From Clostridia bacterium (GTDB lineage Bacteria > Bacillota > Clostridia > Christensenellales > Borkfalkiaceae): a stretch of 64,000 nucleotides of DNA. The stretch spans positions 62,001 through 126,000 of the forward strand of contig JAFQEA010000019.1 in the NCBI GenBank assembly GCA_017399185.1, given 5' to 3'. The notes under the pieces were generated by a model. That model saw only the letters and a program-made list of their open reading frames with translations. It had not been told where the DNA came from and did no database searches. Positions 27,245 through 36,526 of the stretch are shown here, piece by piece; the first letter of the stretch is position 1; each line of letters opens with the position of its first letter. A program made the translations under genes and the position numbers.

Positions 27245-28012
27245 ATGAAAAATTTGCTCGCATTTGAAAAAGTTTCACTCACATATTATACAAAAACCAA
27301 TGAAACACTTGCAATAAAGGATTTATCTTTTAACGTAAACCAAGGCGAATTTGTAGCAATAATTGGTCCATCGGGTTGCGGTAAAACAAGTATTTTGTCG
27401 TTAGCGGCAGGGCTTTTATCTCCAAGTCAAGGTAAAATCACCTTGTCTAACCGGCAAATTACCCGCCCGGACGATAAAATTGCATACATGTTGCAAAAGG
27501 ACCATCTCTTCCCGTGGTTAAGCATTGAAAAAAACGTCAGATTACCGCTTAAAATCAAGTCAAAGCTTAATACCGAAAATATAGAATATGCAAACCAATT
27601 AATTGAAAAATACGGCTTAAAAGACTTTAAAAAGTATTATCCCGAACAATTATCGGGCGGAATGCGACAACGTGCGGCGCTTATCCGCACGCTTTGCTCA
27701 AAGCCCGAGCTGCTGTTACTTGACGAACCTTTTTCCGCACTTGATTATCAAACGCGCCTTTACGTTTGCGAAGACGTATATAAAATAATACGCAGTGAAA
27801 ACAAAACTGCACTACTTGTTACGCATGACATATCAGAAGCAATTTCGCTTGCAGATAAAATCATCGTACTTACAAAGCGCCCTGCAACTGTTAAAAGCGT
27901 ACACATGATTGATTTTGACAAAAGTACAACGCCAATTTGTCGCCGCGAGGATAAAAGGTTTTCTTTGTGGTTTGAAAAACTTTGGGGGGAACTAAATTTT
28001 GAAGAAAAATAA
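27245..28012 (+). CDS. ABC transporter ATP-binding protein, NitT/TauT type
   Basis: 255 residues. Walker A GPSGCGKTSILSL, Q-loop MLQKDHLFPWLS, signature LSGGMRQRAAL, Walker B LLLLDEPFSALD, and switch VTHDISEA. It powers the importer with the preceding lipoprotein and following permease. SD AAGGA sits in front of the ATG, just behind the attenuator tail. Confidence 0.93.
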   Translation: MKNLLAFEKVSLTYYTKTNETLAIKDLSFNVNQGEFVAIIGPSGCGKTSILSLAAGLLSPSQGKITLSNRQITRPDDKIAYMLQKDHLFPWLSIEKNVRLPLKIKSKLNTENIEYANQLIEKYGLKDFKKYYPEQLSGGMRQRAALIRTLCSKPELLLLDEPFSALDYQTRLYVCEDVYKIIRSENKTALLVTHDISEAISLADKIIVLTKRPATVKSVHMIDFDKSTTPICRREDKRFSLWFEKLWGELNFEEK

Positions 28013-28805
28013 CTACTCTAAAAAGCATCTTGAATACTTAAAAAAGGAAAAGAAAAACTCACTTGTAATTATCTCAATACAAATTTTAGTGCTTGTATTT
28101 TTCCTTTTGTTATGGGAATTATTAACACGCTTTAATTTTGTTGATAGTTTTTTATTCAGTAGCCCGTCAAGGATATACAATACAACAGCAACCCTATATA
28201 GTAGCGGCGAACTTTTTACCCATATCTTCACCACCCTATACGAAACAATTTTAGGCTTTTTAATAGCAACGTCGCTTGGTATTTTGATTGCCGTAATCTT
28301 TTGGTGGTCATCATTTTTGCGCCGCGTTTTTGAGCCGTATATCGTTGTGCTTAACAGCTTACCTAAAATCGCGCTTGGCCCGCTGATTATTATCTGGTTT
28401 GGCGCGGGCACAAAAGCCATTGTATTTATGACCGTTTTAGTAACGATTATCGTTACTATTATCAATATGCTTGCAGGGTTTATTCAAGCAGACGAAGACA
28501 AAATCCTGCTACTTAAATCAATGGGCGCAAACAAGTGGAAGATTTTTACCAATCTGATAATTCCGTCATCGCTGCCTGTATTTGTATCAACGCTAAAGAT
28601 TAACGTTGGTATGAGCTGGATTGGTTCTATCATGGGTGAATATTTAGTATCCCGCCAAGGCATAGGATATCTGATTGTTTACGGCGGACAGGTATTTAAG
28701 CTTGACCTTGTTATGACCGGCACGGTTATACTTTGCTTGCTTGCGGGCGTTATGTACTTTTTAGTGGCTTTTTTGGAAAAAAAGCTTGTTCGAAAACCAA
28801 AATAA
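27999..28805 (+). CDS. ABC transporter permease, NitT/TauT type
   Basis: 268 residues with about six transmembrane helices and the BPD_transp_1 coupling segment (KSMGANKWKIFTNLIIPSSL, EAA-like loop near residue 175). It appears to start at a TTG (27999) 8 bases after GGGGGA, overlapping the ATPase gene by 14 bases. No better ATG or GTG upstream keeps the first basic segment. Its 3' end overlaps the convergent YkvI-like gene by 56 bp. Confidence 0.88.
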   Translation: MKKNNYSKKHLEYLKKEKKNSLVIISIQILVLVFFLLLWELLTRFNFVDSFLFSSPSRIYNTTATLYSSGELFTHIFTTLYETILGFLIATSLGILIAVIFWWSSFLRRVFEPYIVVLNSLPKIALGPLIIIWFGAGTKAIVFMTVLVTIIVTIINMLAGFIQADEDKILLLKSMGANKWKIFTNLIIPSSLPVFVSTLKINVGMSWIGSIMGEYLVSRQGIGYLIVYGGQVFKLDLVMTGTVILCLLAGVMYFLVAFLEKKLVRKPK

Positions 28806-29730
28806 TAATCAATATCCCACCAATAATACCGATAAAAGGATATATATATGCCACTATATTCAAAAAGCTTAACCGCGATATTAAAAAAGCCGTTATACTT
28901 AATAAAATCTTATATAAAATGCCGATAAACGTGTTATCCAAAATTTGAAATACAGAATAATGAGCACTAAAGAGCGTTGTCAAAACACCAAACGTTAATA
29001 CAAAATAGTAGCAAATTACAGCAACGCCATGTTTGTTTATTAAATTAAGCAACGGAATATCACTATATAACGCGTCAACCCCACTACCCGATAATGAAGC
29101 ATATATTAAGAATATCAAAACTGCCAAAACCGCACTTGAAAGCATTGCCGCAAAAAAGCTTGTGGTTTTGGCTTTGTTTTTACCTAATATCATCAATATT
29201 GGCATACCTAAAAACAGATTTAGCCCAGCGTAAGACAAACAACTAATCGGTGCGATTTTCCCACTACTTACGTAAGTAATTTTATTGGGTATAAAAACGA
29301 CGAAAATAAGGGTGATAAGTATTATTGGGACTAATACCAAATTAACCCTTTTAAGCCCACCTGCGCCGCTGAATTGAATTAGGTTTGACACAATAAGCAC
29401 GCCTATCGTTATTGCAGTAGATAAAGACCTACTGTTAAACGCCGTTAAGGCTATTGTATTTATGCACGATAGCATACCCGACATTATAAATATATTACCC
29501 AAATAGGATATTGCAATTATTGGTTTATATAGGCGTGACTTTTTTTCAAAATCGCTAGATAGTATAAAAAATTGCCCCAAAAACAGCAAAATGAATACAA
29601 AGGCAACCGATAATAAAGGGTCTGTGCCGCTAAAAAACTGATAGACTTCCCTTCCGGACAAAAAGCCTGCGCCAAGCATTGTGCCAATGATTACAAACGT
29701 AATTTTTAAACAATCAAAAAAGCCTTTCAC
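28750..29730 (-). CDS. YkvI-family membrane transporter-like protein
   Basis: 326 residues, about ten transmembrane helices. The N-terminal KITFVIIGTMLGAGFLSGREV matches the GxxxGAGFxSGxE start of the YkvI family (APC/LeuT-like fold). Transport substrate unknown. The start is a GTG lying in the 3' arm of a terminator hairpin, without a clear SD. The last 56 bp overlap the opposing permease gene. Confidence 0.8.
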   Translation of the reverse strand: MKGFFDCLKITFVIIGTMLGAGFLSGREVYQFFSGTDPLLSVAFVFILLFLGQFFILSSDFEKKSRLYKPIIAISYLGNIFIMSGMLSCINTIALTAFNSRSLSTAITIGVLIVSNLIQFSGAGGLKRVNLVLVPIILITLIFVVFIPNKITYVSSGKIAPISCLSYAGLNLFLGMPILMILGKNKAKTTSFFAAMLSSAVLAVLIFLIYASLSGSGVDALYSDIPLLNLINKHGVAVICYYFVLTFGVLTTLFSAHYSVFQILDNTFIGILYKILLSITAFLISRLSFLNIVAYIYPFIGIIGGILIIILVFEQAFFPKKPLKST

Positions 29731-29764
29731 AAAGCATAATATACTTTGGAAAGGCCTTTTTTAG
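29722..29764. terminator. Bidirectional terminator overlapping the YkvI-like start
   Basis: Long imperfect stem built from AAAAGCCTTTC and GAAAGGCCTTTT with an inner CAAAG / CTTTG stem and T-runs on both strands. It ends the two-component/membrane-protein operon (minus strand). Its T-run encodes Phe codons 4-5 of the YkvI-like protein. Confidence 0.75.
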
Positions 29765-29773
29765 AACGAATAA

Positions 29774-30802
29774 TCACTCTTTTGCTATATCAAGTGACAT
29801 ATTTAATACTTTAATCAATAAAAACGTTGAAACGAACAACGCAACGATTTTTAATATAACGTTGAAAATTTCAAACGAAGTATCAACAACCATTAACGCA
29901 TGTGAAAGTATGTTAACCATCAAAAGCAAATACATTGAACGCGGCAATTTGTTTTTGGAGTGGCGGCTATCAATCAATAGGGACACCAAATACCCCGTAA
30001 TGCCTGCAAACGCAGAATATATATACGGTAGTGCGATAAATTTGTCAAACCAACCGTCAAATAGGTTGCTTAAGCTATTTGTTAACGCTGTGTTTTGGTT
30101 TAAAATAATTTCAGTATAAACGCTGTAATTTTCATCAAGCTGCGTCAGCACGAATAAGCTTCTGAAACCATCTATAATGATTTCTATAAACGCATAGCTC
30201 ATGGCGATACAAGCACTTATTAACAAACAATCTGAAATATATCTTGATTTATAAAAATTAGCAAACAGGAAGGTAAAAAGGAATAATAAAACGTGGAATA
30301 AAACAGGCTCTATAAGTGAATCAATAAACCACTTATAAAAAATTGTTGTTAAAAAAGTGTCACAAACGTAATCCAACAAAACCTGCAAAGCAAAGCCAAT
30401 TAATATCAGCATTGCAATTTTGTTAAAGGTAAAGGTGCGTTCAACGTTGAATTCATAATAAAAAACAACCGCGGGCAGTGCAACCAGGCACGCCAAAAAC
30501 ATAATTACGATTGGTATAAACGCAGTTTTATCGACAAACAGCTGTAAAATCACGACAAACGCAGAAATAAACAGCAATGAAATTATCAATAAAATCGTGT
30601 ACTTAAGATTGGGCAGCTTTGCACCTTTATTGGGCACAAGAACGTTCGTATCCTGTTTTAAGGTAGCCAAAAAGGCGGTAAATATGTTTCTATTTACCTT
30701 CTTTTCAACTTTTTCTGGAGTTTTAGGCTCAATCACCGAAATAGCTGTGTTTTCGGCAAAGCTTTTATTGTCTAATGACAATTTATCAAAATTATTATCC
30801 AT
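29774..30802 (-). CDS. Polytopic membrane protein in a two-component operon, unrecognised
   Basis: 342 residues. About 65 N-terminal cytosolic residues are followed by eight or so hydrophobic helices to the C-terminus. It looks somewhat like PrsW-type membrane proteases, but I cannot find their paired-glutamate and histidine motifs, so I do not assign that family. The ATG overlaps the histidine-kinase stop, so it is co-translated with the kinase and may be its sensor partner or target. Confidence 0.7.
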   Translation of the reverse strand: MDNNFDKLSLDNKSFAENTAISVIEPKTPEKVEKKVNRNIFTAFLATLKQDTNVLVPNKGAKLPNLKYTILLIISLLFISAFVVILQLFVDKTAFIPIVIMFLACLVALPAVVFYYEFNVERTFTFNKIAMLILIGFALQVLLDYVCDTFLTTIFYKWFIDSLIEPVLFHVLLFLFTFLFANFYKSRYISDCLLISACIAMSYAFIEIIIDGFRSLFVLTQLDENYSVYTEIILNQNTALTNSLSNLFDGWFDKFIALPYIYSAFAGITGYLVSLLIDSRHSKNKLPRSMYLLLMVNILSHALMVVDTSFEIFNVILKIVALFVSTFLLIKVLNMSLDIAKE

Positions 30803-32336
30803 TATCAATATTAAACTCTATAAAGAAGTTACTACCTACGTCCTTTTGGCTCAATGCGCCAAATCTTAAATTGTGGGATTCCAAAATGGTTTTAACGATT
30901 GAAAGCCCAAGCCCCGTACCCTTAACCGGGCGTTGGTGGGATTCAGAATATCTGTAATATTTATCCCAGATTGTTGCAAGCTTATCCTGCGAAATCCCCT
31001 TGCCTGTGTCAATGGTTTCAAACAAAATAGCTTTATCCTTACGCTTAAGCCTTACCTTAATCGTCTTATCATCGCCTGTGTAGTTGATTGAGTTACCAAT
31101 CAGGTTGTAAAATACTTGCTCTATTTCCTTCTCGTCACAAACGGTAAATAAATCCTTATCAATATCGGTAATAATCGTATAACCGTTCATCTTTGCAAAT
31201 TCAGAAAACCTGAATAATACGCGTTCACAAAGCTGTGAAAGGTTCAAACGCTTATAATCGGGTGTTGTTCTGCCGTTTTGAAGCTTTGAAAGGTCTAAAA
31301 TATCGTTTACAAGCATTGTCAGCCTATCGGCTTCATCAATGATAACTTTAGTATGTCTGTCACGTTTTTCTTTGATTTCGCCTGATAAATCGCGAATCAT
31401 TTCGGCATAAGCCTTAATCATTGTGAGCGGTGTTTTCAAATCGTGCGAAACGTTTGCTAATAAATCGCGCTGTAAAACGCCCGTTTGTGCAATCCCTTCT
31501 TTAGCAAAGTTCAAGGCATCGGCAAGCTCACGGATTTCTTCGTAGTCGTCACCGATAAAAGCAACCTTTTGGTTGCCGTCAGCCCAGCTTTTTGCCGTTG
31601 AAGACATCTTGATAATCGGTTTTGAAATCCTATTTGCAATATAAAGCGATATAAATAAGGATAAAATGATAACTACAACCGAAACAACGATTAACTGTAC
31701 CTGAATAACCTTGACTGTTTCTTGCAGGAAGGTTTGGGCACTCGTTAAAATCAAATAACCGCCGTTTGGCATTGTTTGGTTTGTAACGCGCGTTGCGTAA
31801 TAGAAGAAATTTCCGCTTTCCTGCGTTCTGTCGCAAACAAAATCGGTCGTTCCGTTTTCAAGCTCCGATATCGCAAAGCTTATTACTTCAATCGGATAAG
31901 ACGCTTGCGGCTTGTGGTTAGTGTTTTCATCAACGCTTGGAAGGTTTGAAGACGGCGGTGTGGTGCTGTCAACAACCTTGTCTTCGGTATCCTGTTCACC
32001 ATCGCCATAATAGGACGAGTAGCCGGAGAAAATTGTATTAACCACCAATTTATCATTTTCAAAGTACGCAAGGTATGTGAAAATACCGGCTTCGTTAGCG
32101 TCAACCGCAAGTGAAAGCCAGGTATTAATGGTTGCTTCATCAATCTTAACGTCGGTATTAAGCCTTGCAGAAAGCTTTCCGCCGGTCGACTCTAACGTGT
32201 CGAAACGGCGTTTTTGATATATAATATCAAACAAAAGAATCTGGAAAACCCAGGTTACGACGGTAATAATCAAGGAAAACAATATAAAGTAAAACCAAAT
32301 GTTATACTTTAGTTTTGTAAGTCCTTTTTTCTTCAT
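30795..32336 (-). CDS. Sensor histidine kinase
   Basis: 513 residues. TM1 (~12-35), an extracellular domain of about 170 residues containing a low-complexity acidic/Thr-Pro patch, TM2 (~210-232), HAMP, HisKA with the phospho-acceptor His in LANVSHDLKTPLT, and HATPase_c (NLIGNSINYTGD, DTGKGIS, GTGLGLSIV). Start and stop overlap its regulator and a membrane-protein gene. The signal is unknown. The overall architecture resembles VanS/ResE-class kinases. Confidence 0.93.
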   Translation of the reverse strand: MKKKGLTKLKYNIWFYFILFSLIITVVTWVFQILLFDIIYQKRRFDTLESTGGKLSARLNTDVKIDEATINTWLSLAVDANEAGIFTYLAYFENDKLVVNTIFSGYSSYYGDGEQDTEDKVVDSTTPPSSNLPSVDENTNHKPQASYPIEVISFAISELENGTTDFVCDRTQESGNFFYYATRVTNQTMPNGGYLILTSAQTFLQETVKVIQVQLIVVSVVVIILSLFISLYIANRISKPIIKMSSTAKSWADGNQKVAFIGDDYEEIRELADALNFAKEGIAQTGVLQRDLLANVSHDLKTPLTMIKAYAEMIRDLSGEIKEKRDRHTKVIIDEADRLTMLVNDILDLSKLQNGRTTPDYKRLNLSQLCERVLFRFSEFAKMNGYTIITDIDKDLFTVCDEKEIEQVFYNLIGNSINYTGDDKTIKVRLKRKDKAILFETIDTGKGISQDKLATIWDKYYRYSESHQRPVKGTGLGLSIVKTILESHNLRFGALSQKDVGSNFFIEFNIDNG

Positions 32337-33007
32337 ACTTCAAACTTATATCCCATACCCCTTAAGGTAACAATGAATTTCTTGTAATCCTTTAAGCGGC
32401 TACGCAAGGTCTTAATATGTGTATCAACAGTTCTGTCGTCACCGTAAAAATCAAAGCCCCAAACGTCAGACAAAAGCTTTTCACGCGATAATGCGATACC
32501 TTTGTTTGTTACCATGTAGAACAATAATTCGTATTCCTTTGGCGTAAGCTCAACCTTTTCGCCGTCAACGAAAACGTTTCTGCCCTTCATATCAACTTCT
32601 AACCCCTGGAATTTAAGAACGTCGTTATCGGTTGCAGGTGAAGCCGTTGCATTGCGGCGCTTGATAATTGCTGCAATACGCGCCATAACTTCCTTTGGTG
32701 AAAACGGCTTAACAACGTAATCGTCAACACCAAGCTCAAAGCCGAAAAGCTTGTCGTATTCTTCGCTACGTGCTGAAAGCATCAAAACGGGTGTATCGGC
32801 AATCTTTTTAATTTCCTTTACGGCTGAAAAACCATCTAATTTGGGCATCATAATGTCCATAATGATTAAATCGTAATTTGTTTGTCTGCATTTAATAATG
32901 GCTTCCATACCATTTTCGGCTTCGTCTGTTTCATAGCCTTCAAACTCTGCGTATTCGCAAAGCACCTGACGAATCATAACTTCGTCATCAACAATAAGTA
33001 ATTTCAT
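32333..33007 (-). CDS. OmpR-family response regulator
   Basis: 224 residues. Receiver domain with acidic pocket (IVDDE), phospho-acceptor Asp in IIMDIMMPK, and switch Lys in YVVKPFSPKE. The C-terminal winged helix (VELTPKEYELLFYMV, DDRTVDTHIKTLRSRL) is of the PhoB/OmpR type. It is first in the operon with its cognate kinase, overlapping by 4 bases. Target genes unknown. Confidence 0.94.
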   Translation of the reverse strand: MKLLIVDDEVMIRQVLCEYAEFEGYETDEAENGMEAIIKCRQTNYDLIIMDIMMPKLDGFSAVKEIKKIADTPVLMLSARSEEYDKLFGFELGVDDYVVKPFSPKEVMARIAAIIKRRNATASPATDNDVLKFQGLEVDMKGRNVFVDGEKVELTPKEYELLFYMVTNKGIALSREKLLSDVWGFDFYGDDRTVDTHIKTLRSRLKDYKKFIVTLRGMGYKFEV

Positions 33008-33110
33008 ATATACCCCCTTTTGTGGTTATTTATGCTAAAATCGTTCATAACTATGTTATAGCACATCTTTTGTGTCGAATTATGTAGTTATGGCGAATTT
33101 TTAGCGAGAA

Positions 33111-33809
33111 TTAAATCATTTGTACGTTAAAAGTGTCGTTTTCTTTAGTAATTTTATATGAGCTACCGCCCGAAGACAGGCTTTTTGTTAAAACCGAATT
33201 GGTAAAAACAAGCGCCGCGTTATCTTCTATGGCGTAAGCTTCAGTAAAGTCAATATTTTTCAGGGCGTTTAAAAAATCATCCTTTCTGTGATTATAGTGG
33301 GGTGAACAAATGCCCTTTATAAGAGCAAATCCATCGTAAATATTGTACTCGTCAGAGCTTGTTAAGAACTCGCTGTCAGAAAACATTTTTTCAAACCAAC
33401 AGATAGCACCCGCGGACAAGCCACATAAAATAGTGCCCTTTTTGTAAGCTTGCAAAATTAATTTGTCAAGCCCGGTCTTCTTCCAGACGTCAAGCATAAA
33501 CATAGTGTCGCCACCGCCAACGTAAATAAAATCGGCAACGCTTATCTTATTGGAAATCTTCTCAACGTCCATCTCGCCATGCACGATTAACGCGCAGTCA
33601 ACCTTAACGTTATAAACGCTTGTGTAAGTTTTCCTGAAGCTATTAAAATATGGCATTGAGTCGTGACTTGCCGTACCGATAAAAAGTCCGTTTGCGCGCT
33701 CGCCCTTTTTGCGCGCGTTTGCTAAAGCGGCAATATATCCGTCAATTTCAAGGGTGGTTTTTGTTTTTAACTCGCCACCACCGATTGCAACAATAATTCT
33801 GTCTAACAT
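33111..33809 (-). CDS. Peptidase E-like serine peptidase (S51)
   Basis: 232 residues from ATG 33809. An in-frame GTG 18 bases upstream is less likely because homologues begin near LDRIIVAIGGGE. The S51 nucleophile elbow is GLSAGAICWF (Ser in GxSAG) and a supporting VGGGDTMFML segment precedes it. The PHYNHR segment carries the expected histidine. Peptidase E cleaves Asp-X dipeptides. Many Bacillota homologues are uncharacterised. Confidence 0.86.
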   Translation of the reverse strand: MLDRIIVAIGGGELKTKTTLEIDGYIAALANARKKGERANGLFIGTASHDSMPYFNSFRKTYTSVYNVKVDCALIVHGEMDVEKISNKISVADFIYVGGGDTMFMLDVWKKTGLDKLILQAYKKGTILCGLSAGAICWFEKMFSDSEFLTSSDEYNIYDGFALIKGICSPHYNHRKDDFLNALKNIDFTEAYAIEDNAALVFTNSVLTKSLSSGGSSYKITKENDTFNVQMI

Positions 33810-33854
33810 AAAAACATCAATTATCACGCATTAAATGCGGGATTTTAAAAATTA

Positions 33855-35174
33855 TTATAACAATGATTTTGCAAAAATCAATAATTCCTGCTCGTCATTT
33901 TTAAGCTCTTCACGCATAACCTTGTCGAGCATAAGTGATTTTGCTTCACCCACGCTTTTACCTTTAAACCCGAGCTTTAATAGGTCGCTTCCACTAATTT
34001 TCAGGGTGGAAAAATCATAGCATTCGTTATTGTTAATTATCTGCGATAAATACTCTCTTAAGTTGACCTTTTCAACCTTATATTTTTTTATACCGTAATC
34101 GGAGTGTGCAAGCATATCCGCCGTTTTAACCGATAAAAGATTATAAGCAAATTCTTTGCCGTATTCAAACAAAAATCTTTTAACCTGATACTTTGTCTTA
34201 CTCACGTCCGCGTCGTGCATATAAACAAGGTTAACAACGTCGCTTTTTAGCTTTGTGGGGAACTTAAGCCTGTCAGCAATTTCTGCTGAAATTTTGCTTG
34301 AAACTTCGGGGTGACCTTTAGTGTGACCGTATCCCTTTTCGTCAACGGTAAAGCAAAGCGGCTTTGCAATATCATGTAGCAGTAGCGTCCACATAATTGT
34401 CGGCGTACGCTTTTTAGCAAGCTCTATCGCCTTTAACGTGTGATTGAATACGTCATAGTCGTGCGACAAGCTTTGTTGCTTAAAGCCGTCAATAGGCGAA
34501 AGCTCTGGTATAATCTGAAAAATTATCTCTTTGCACGCATAAATAGCATCTGCCGCATATTTTGCGCAGATAAGCTTTGTTAACTCGTCAAAAATTCTCT
34601 CTTTAGAAACAAAATCAAGGTTTTTAGCGCATAATTTCATTGCGGAAAGAGTATTTTTTTCAATTTCAAAGCCTAATTGTGCCGAAAACCTGACCGCGCG
34701 TAAAATGCGTAATGCGTCTTCTTGAAAGCGCTTTTGTGGTTCACCAACGGCGCGGATAATTTTATTGTTTAAATCATCAATGCCGCCAAAGTAGTCAATA
34801 ATCCCCGTTTCAGGATTGTAAGCTAAAGCATTAATTGTAAAATCACGGCGCTCTAAATCTTCCTTTAAGCTTGTAACAAAGCTCACAGTTTCAGGGTGAC
34901 GGCAATCCTTATAGTCACCTTCTGTCCTAAAAGTTGTTACTTCATAAGGGTTGTGGTCGATAACTATCGTTACCGTGCCGTGCTTTATTCCCGTTTCAAC
35001 CACTCTTTCATCTGCAAAAACCTGCATCACCGCTTGTGGGGAAGCGTTTGTTGCAATGTCAAAATCGTTAACGGCGCGCGATAATAGCTCATCGCGCACA
35101 GAACCACCAACCAAATAGGCTGAATAGCCGTTTTCTTCAAGTTTTTTGACAATAGAAAGTGCAGTTTCCTTCAT
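33855..35174 (-). CDS. cca: CCA tRNA nucleotidyltransferase, HD-domain type
   Basis: 439 residues. The N-terminal class II nucleotidyltransferase has YLVGGSVRDELL and NDFDIATNA (catalytic DxD). The ERRDFTINALAYN and RFQEDALRILRAVRF motifs belong to neck/body. The central HD domain (LLLHDIAKP) suggests phosphohydrolase ability. It adds or repairs tRNA 3' CCA. Both tRNAs in this window encode CCA, so here it may mainly repair ends, though A-adding or CC-adding variants cannot be excluded. Confidence 0.92.
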   Translation of the reverse strand: MKETALSIVKKLEENGYSAYLVGGSVRDELLSRAVNDFDIATNASPQAVMQVFADERVVETGIKHGTVTIVIDHNPYEVTTFRTEGDYKDCRHPETVSFVTSLKEDLERRDFTINALAYNPETGIIDYFGGIDDLNNKIIRAVGEPQKRFQEDALRILRAVRFSAQLGFEIEKNTLSAMKLCAKNLDFVSKERIFDELTKLICAKYAADAIYACKEIIFQIIPELSPIDGFKQQSLSHDYDVFNHTLKAIELAKKRTPTIMWTLLLHDIAKPLCFTVDEKGYGHTKGHPEVSSKISAEIADRLKFPTKLKSDVVNLVYMHDADVSKTKYQVKRFLFEYGKEFAYNLLSVKTADMLAHSDYGIKKYKVEKVNLREYLSQIINNNECYDFSTLKISGSDLLKLGFKGKSVGEAKSLMLDKVMREELKNDEQELLIFAKSLL

Positions 35175-35191
35175 AAAAGCCCTGATTTTAA

Positions 35192-36526
35192 CTATTTACC
35201 CACACAGAATTTAGAGAAAATTTCGTTAATAACGTTTTCATCGGCAGTTTCGCCGCTGATAAGCCCAAGATTTACAAGCGCTGAACGTATATCAACCGTG
35301 ATAATATCAAGCGGCATTACGTAAAGTGCTGAAATTGCCTTTTCAAGGTCTGAAACAGCGCCTTGGATTGCTGTAAGGTGGCGCTTTTCAACAAGATAAT
35401 CGCCATCAAGATTAAGATTATCAAGCCCCGATTTTGTATAAATCAAGTTAATAAGCGCATCAACGCCCTGCCCTGTTTTGGCCGAGATAACCAAATCGCC
35501 TTTAATATCGTGTACAGGGTTTAAATCGCACTTATTGATAACCGTAATTAGGTTTGTGTTTTGAATTTTTTGATAAATTTCACGGTCAGCATCGGTAAAA
35601 CCAGAATCGCCGTCTAAAACGAATAAAACAACGTCGGCACACTCAATGGCTTTAATAGAACGCTCAATACCGATTTTTTCAACCACGTCATCGCTTTCAC
35701 GTATGCCGGCGGTATCCATAAAATCAAACTTAACGCCGTTGATTTCACGACTGCCTTCAACTATGTCACGCGTAGTACCTTCAATAGACGTTACGATAGC
35801 CTTTTCACAATTTAAAATTGCGTTAAGGATTGAGCTTTTACCTGCGTTTGGTTTACCACAAATTGCGACCTTGACGCCGGTTTTTGTTTTTTCACCAAGC
35901 GAAAACGTGTCAGCCAAACTTTGCAAATCGCCCCTGACCTTTGTAAGGTCAGCCATAATTTGGTCAAGCTTGGTTTCTTCAATACCTTCTTCAGGGTAGT
36001 CGATATTTGCGTCAATAGAAGCAAGTGTAAAGGTCAAAGCGTCCTGACAGGTTTTGATTTTACCAAACAATCTTTCCTTGTAAAGATAATACCCCGACTT
36101 GACTTCGGCAAGTGATTCAGAGTTTATCATAGAAATCAAGCCTTCGCACGAAGAAAGTGAAAGCTTGCCGTTTAAAAAGGCGCGCTTTGTAAATTCACCG
36201 CGTTCAGCAAGCCTTGCACCGCATTTTAAGCAAGCATCCAAAATACCCTTAACGATTGCAATACCGCCGTGACAATGAAACTCAATCATGTCTTCGCCCG
36301 TGTAGCTACGTGGCCCTTTAAAATAAACGCACATACCAAAATCCTTGAAGGATTCAGCGTTAATCGTGCCAACGTAAAGCTTATACGGCTCAAAATCATA
36401 AACGTTTGTTTTGCTGCTGAACATTTTAGCAGCTATATCAAGGGGCGAATCCCCACTAATACGTATAACCGAAACGCCGCTTGGAAGCATTGGCGTTGAA
36501 ACGGCTACGATATTTTCTTCATACAT
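35192..36526 (-). CDS. mnmE: tRNA uridine-5-carboxymethylaminomethyl GTPase MnmE
   Basis: 444 residues. An N-terminal folate-binding domain (RISGDSPLDIA, RSYTGEDMIEFHCHGG) is followed by a helical domain, the inserted G domain (GKPNAGKSSILN, DTAGIRES, NKCD) and the C-terminal FSKFCVGK with the catalytic Cys. With MnmG it modifies U34. MnmG is not in the window. The ATG overlaps the upstream stop (TAATG). Confidence 0.96.
   Translation of the reverse strand: MYEENIVAVSTPMLPSGVSVIRISGDSPLDIAAKMFSSKTNVYDFEPYKLYVGTINAESFKDFGMCVYFKGPRSYTGEDMIEFHCHGGIAIVKGILDACLKCGARLAERGEFTKRAFLNGKLSLSSCEGLISMINSESLAEVKSGYYLYKERLFGKIKTCQDALTFTLASIDANIDYPEEGIEETKLDQIMADLTKVRGDLQSLADTFSLGEKTKTGVKVAICGKPNAGKSSILNAILNCEKAIVTSIEGTTRDIVEGSREINGVKFDFMDTAGIRESDDVVEKIGIERSIKAIECADVVLFVLDGDSGFTDADREIYQKIQNTNLITVINKCDLNPVHDIKGDLVISAKTGQGVDALINLIYTKSGLDNLNLDGDYLVEKRHLTAIQGAVSDLEKAISALYVMPLDIITVDIRSALVNLGLISGETADENVINEIFSKFCVGK

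Noticed and set aside
29774-30802. PrsW-type protease assignment
   Set aside because: The paired Glu and conserved His motifs could not be found in the membrane helices.
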